Assembly (NCBI RefSeq): GCF_020873915.1
Contig: NZ_JAHWGP010000018.1
Span: 1-64,000, forward strand
Source of the DNA: Streptomyces sp. DH5
GTDB lineage: Bacteria; Actinomycetota; Actinomycetes; Streptomycetales; Streptomycetaceae
Length of the DNA: 64,000 bases
Reading direction: 5' to 3'
Shown: piece by piece, positions 61,531 through 64,000 of the stretch
Position numbering within the stretch: the first letter of the stretch is position 1
How the letters are laid out: every line of letters begins with the position of its first letter
Translations under genes and position numbers: made by a program
Notes under the pieces: generated by a model
What the model was told of the DNA's origin: nothing
Seen by the model: only the letters and a program-made list of their open reading frames with translations
Database searches by the model: none

Positions 61531-62103
61531 ATGACCATCGAAGTCCGCCCCGCCTCCGTCTTCGAGGACGTCCGCGCCGTGCTCGGTCCCAAGTCGCCCG
61601 GGGCGAACGTGTGCTGGTGCCTGAGCTACCGCGTCCCCTCCAAGCTCAACAACGAGCTGCGCGGACCGGCCAGGGGCGAGTACGTCGCCGGTCTGTGCCG
61701 GACCGGCACACCCATCGGGGTGCTCGCCTACGACGGCGACGAGCCCGTCGGCTGGGCCGCCGTCGCACCCCGCGCCGACACCTCCTTCGCCCGCAACCGC
61801 AAGATCCCGCACGTCGACGACCTGCCCGTCTGGTCCCTGTGGTGCATCCGGGTGCGTCCCGGCCACCGCAAGCAGGGCATCTCGCACGCCCTCATCACCG
61901 GCGCGGTCGAGTTCGCCCGCGCCCACGGCGCCCCCGCGATCGAGGCGTACCCCCTCGACAACGGCGACGCCCGCGTCGACCTGACGATGGCGTACGCCGG
62001 GATCCGGAAGAACTTCGAGCGGGCCGGTTTCGCCCACGCCGCCGACACGACCTCGGTACTGTCCGGTCACCCCCGCGTCCTGATGCGTCTCGACCTGCGC
62101 TGA
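61531..62103 (+). CDS. GNAT family acetyltransferase
   Basis: A 190-residue protein. The acetyl-CoA-binding segment WCIRVRPGHRKQGISHALI matches GNAT motif A, followed by GAPAIEAYPLDNGDARVD and a C-terminal strand. Early NVCWCLSYRVPSKLNN is shared with a subgroup of actinobacterial GNATs. Substrate unknown. Confidence 0.85.
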   Translation: MTIEVRPASVFEDVRAVLGPKSPGANVCWCLSYRVPSKLNNELRGPARGEYVAGLCRTGTPIGVLAYDGDEPVGWAAVAPRADTSFARNRKIPHVDDLPVWSLWCIRVRPGHRKQGISHALITGAVEFARAHGAPAIEAYPLDNGDARVDLTMAYAGIRKNFERAGFAHAADTTSVLSGHPRVLMRLDLR

Positions 62104-62127
62104 CGGGACGCGGAGGGGGTGGCGCGG

Positions 62128-63996
62128 TCAGGAGTACAGTGCCGCGATCTCCGCCGCGTACGCCTGCTGGGCCGCCTGCCGTTTGACCTTGAGGGAGGGG
62201 GTCAGCAGCCCGTTCTCCTCGGTGAACTCGCCCTCCACCAGTGTGAAGGCACGGATGGACTCGGCGCGGGACACGGCCTCGTTGGCGTAGTCCACGGCCT
62301 TCTGCACGTCGGCGCGCATCCGCGGGTCGCGGATCACCTCGGACATCGGGGTGTCGGCGGGCAGCCCGCGCACCGACAGCCAGTGCGCGACCGTCTCGGG
62401 GTCGAGGGTGATCAGCGCGCCCACGAAGGGCCGGTTGTCGCCGACGACGAGGCACTGTCCGACGGGCGGACGGCTGCGCAGCCTGTCCTCCAGCACGGCG
62501 GGGGAGACGTTCTTGCCGCCGGAGGTGACGATGAGGTCCTTCTTGCGCCCGGTGATGGTCAGATAGCCGTCCTCGTCGAGGGAGCCGAGGTCACCCGTGG
62601 TGAACCAGCCGTCGTCGAGCACCTCGTCGGTGGCGGCCGGGTTGTTGCGGTACGACCCGAAGACGATGCCGCCCCTGACGCACACCTCGCCGTCGTCGGC
62701 GATCCGGACCGCGGTGCCGGGAACGGGGAGACCGACCGTGCCGGGCCGGGGACCGAGCGGCGGGACGATGGTCGCCGCGGCGGTGGTCTCGGTCAGGCCG
62801 TAGCCCTCGTAGACCATGATGCCGGCGGCGTAGAAGAACAGGTTGAGGTCTCGCTCCAGCGGGGAGCCGCCGCTGATGGCGTACCGCACGCGCCCGCCGA
62901 GTTCCTTGCGCACCCGGCGGTAGACCAGCAGGTCGTACAGCGCCCATGCGGCGTACAGGCCGGGGCCGGGGCCCTTGCCGCGGCCGAGGAACCGGTTCAG
63001 GTGGGCCTCGCCGAATCGGACGGCGACGCGGTGGGCCCGCTCGAAGGAGGCACCGCGGCCCAGTTTCTCGGCGGTGGCCCGGCCGGTGTCGTGGATCTTC
63101 TCGAACAGGTAGGGGACACCCACCAGGAACGTCGGACGGAACGCCCTGAGTCTGGGACGCAGTTCGTCCGGCTTGATGCTCGGGCAGTGGCCGGTCTCGA
63201 TGCGGGCCATCAGACAGGAGATCTGCAGGGTGCGGCCGAGGATGTGGGCGAGCGGGAGGAACAGCAGGGTCGAGGCCACCTGGTCGGTGACCTCCTTGAA
63301 GACCGGGTGCAGCAGCTCGATGGTGTTGGCCGCCTCCGCGTGCAGGTTGGCGTGGGTCAGGACGCAGCCCTTGGGACGTCCGGTGGTGCCGGAGGTGTAG
63401 CAGACGGTGGCGACGGTGTCGGGCGTGAGGGCCGCACGCCGCTCGGTGACCTCCTCTTCGGGCACGTCCTCGCCGAGGGCGGTCAGATCGGCGAGCGCGC
63501 CCGCGTCGAGTTCCCACAGCCGCGGGGGCTCGGCATGGGCGGCGGTGCCCGTGCGGACCGTGGCGGTGTTCTCCGCGGTCTCCGTGACGGCGTACCGGGC
63601 ACCGGAGTCGGCGATGATCCACTCCACCTGGCCGGCGGAGGAGGTCGGGTAGACCGGCACGGTCCGGCCGCCGGCGGACCAGATGGCGAAGTCCAGCACC
63701 GCCCACTCGTAACGGGTGCGGGACATCACGGCGACCCGGTCGCCCGGCTCCAGCCCCGCAGCGATCAGACCCTTGGCCACGGCGGTGACCTCGCGGGCGA
63801 AGGCCGCCGCCGTGACCGGACGCCACACGCCCCGCTCCTCGCGGCGCAGTACCACCGCGTCGGGCGCCTCGGCCGCGTTGGTGAACGGGATGTCGGCGGG
63901 GGTGCCGGTCGCCGGCCGTGCGACGAGGGCCGCCGTACGGGCCTCACGGACGACGCCCCGCTCGTCCCTGGTGATCTCGACCGCGGTCCGCCCCAC
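62128..63996 (-). CDS. Long-chain acyl-CoA synthetase / AMP-dependent ligase
   Basis: A 622-residue ANL-superfamily ligase. The P-loop-like YTSGTTGRPKGC, the adenylate motif YGLTETTAA and the hinge region TGDLGSLDEDGYLTITGRKKDLIVTSGGKNVSP are all present, with the C-terminal Lys region KVKRQAAQQAYAAE. It activates a carboxylic acid (probably fatty) to acyl-AMP and then the CoA thioester. The start is GTG 63996, four bases from the window edge, so a longer start outside cannot be excluded. Confidence 0.85.
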   Translation of the reverse strand: MGRTAVEITRDERGVVREARTAALVARPATGTPADIPFTNAAEAPDAVVLRREERGVWRPVTAAAFAREVTAVAKGLIAAGLEPGDRVAVMSRTRYEWAVLDFAIWSAGGRTVPVYPTSSAGQVEWIIADSGARYAVTETAENTATVRTGTAAHAEPPRLWELDAGALADLTALGEDVPEEEVTERRAALTPDTVATVCYTSGTTGRPKGCVLTHANLHAEAANTIELLHPVFKEVTDQVASTLLFLPLAHILGRTLQISCLMARIETGHCPSIKPDELRPRLRAFRPTFLVGVPYLFEKIHDTGRATAEKLGRGASFERAHRVAVRFGEAHLNRFLGRGKGPGPGLYAAWALYDLLVYRRVRKELGGRVRYAISGGSPLERDLNLFFYAAGIMVYEGYGLTETTAAATIVPPLGPRPGTVGLPVPGTAVRIADDGEVCVRGGIVFGSYRNNPAATDEVLDDGWFTTGDLGSLDEDGYLTITGRKKDLIVTSGGKNVSPAVLEDRLRSRPPVGQCLVVGDNRPFVGALITLDPETVAHWLSVRGLPADTPMSEVIRDPRMRADVQKAVDYANEAVSRAESIRAFTLVEGEFTEENGLLTPSLKVKRQAAQQAYAAEIAALYS

Positions 63997-64000
63997 CAGA

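Overview
The window is chromosomal DNA of a high-GC actinomycete, almost certainly Streptomyces. Nearly every third codon position is G or C, GTG starts are common, and translationally coupled ATGA/GTGA gene overlaps are frequent. The family set also fits: snapalysin, a streptogrisin-type protease, CBM-bearing glycanases, RsbP-like PP2C proteins and the MSMEG_6728 family. I see no phage, no large insertion sequence, no tRNA or rRNA and no CRISPR array. The gene content resembles a metabolically rich chromosome arm.

Layout. 0.3-5.2 kb: a five-gene branched-chain-amino-acid-type ABC importer (two ATPases, two permeases, binding lipoprotein). 5.3-11.6 kb: a DNA-glycosylase-like protein, an aldo/keto reductase, three secreted hydrolases (snapalysin, secretory lipase, streptogrisin-type protease) and a coiled-coil protein. 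Between snapalysin and lipase lies a dense structured-RNA-like element (7629-7774) that I read as a possible stand-alone HEARO/IscB-type omega RNA. 12.0-18.1 kb: a complete six-gene Mrp Na+/H+ antiporter operon with fused A and B subunits. 18.2-36 kb: a stress-related stretch holding HtpG, an RsbQ-RsbP-RsbV-like partner-switching trio, a RsbW-like ATPase, MsrA, an AhpD-like protein, a large KatE-type catalase and a spore photoproduct lyase family protein. Embedded in it (23.1-28.3 kb) is a GCS2-type carboxylate-amine ligase / NAGGN-type amidotransferase / S9 peptidase cluster that probably makes or handles an amidated small peptide. 36-39.9 kb: an iron-siderophore importer behind an IdeR/DmdR1-like iron box. 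40.3-43.4 kb: a DEAD-box RNA helicase, a small unknown protein and a TauE/SafE transporter. 43.5-58.4 kb: a glycan-degradation region with GH5+CBM2, GH31 alpha-xylosidase, a CUT1 sugar importer without its own ATPase, GH1, CBM3+GH16, a GntR/HutC regulator and GH64. An SDR and a PPK2 sit inside this region. 58.6-64 kb: an AI-2E family permease, a cysteine-desulfurase-like enzyme, DUF1990, GNAT and an acyl-CoA synthetase.

How it works together. The GH5/GH31/GH1/ABC set fits uptake and dismantling of xyloglucan-type or cello-oligosaccharides. GH16 and GH64 attack beta-glucans. A LacI-type palindrome with the same 14-bp core lies upstream of both the streptogrisin-like protease and GH64, so protease and beta-1,3-glucanase secretion may share a repressor encoded outside the window. 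The Rsb-like genes, together with two SigB-like promoter matches (before the RsbW-like gene and before katE), suggest part of the stress stretch is under general-stress sigma control.
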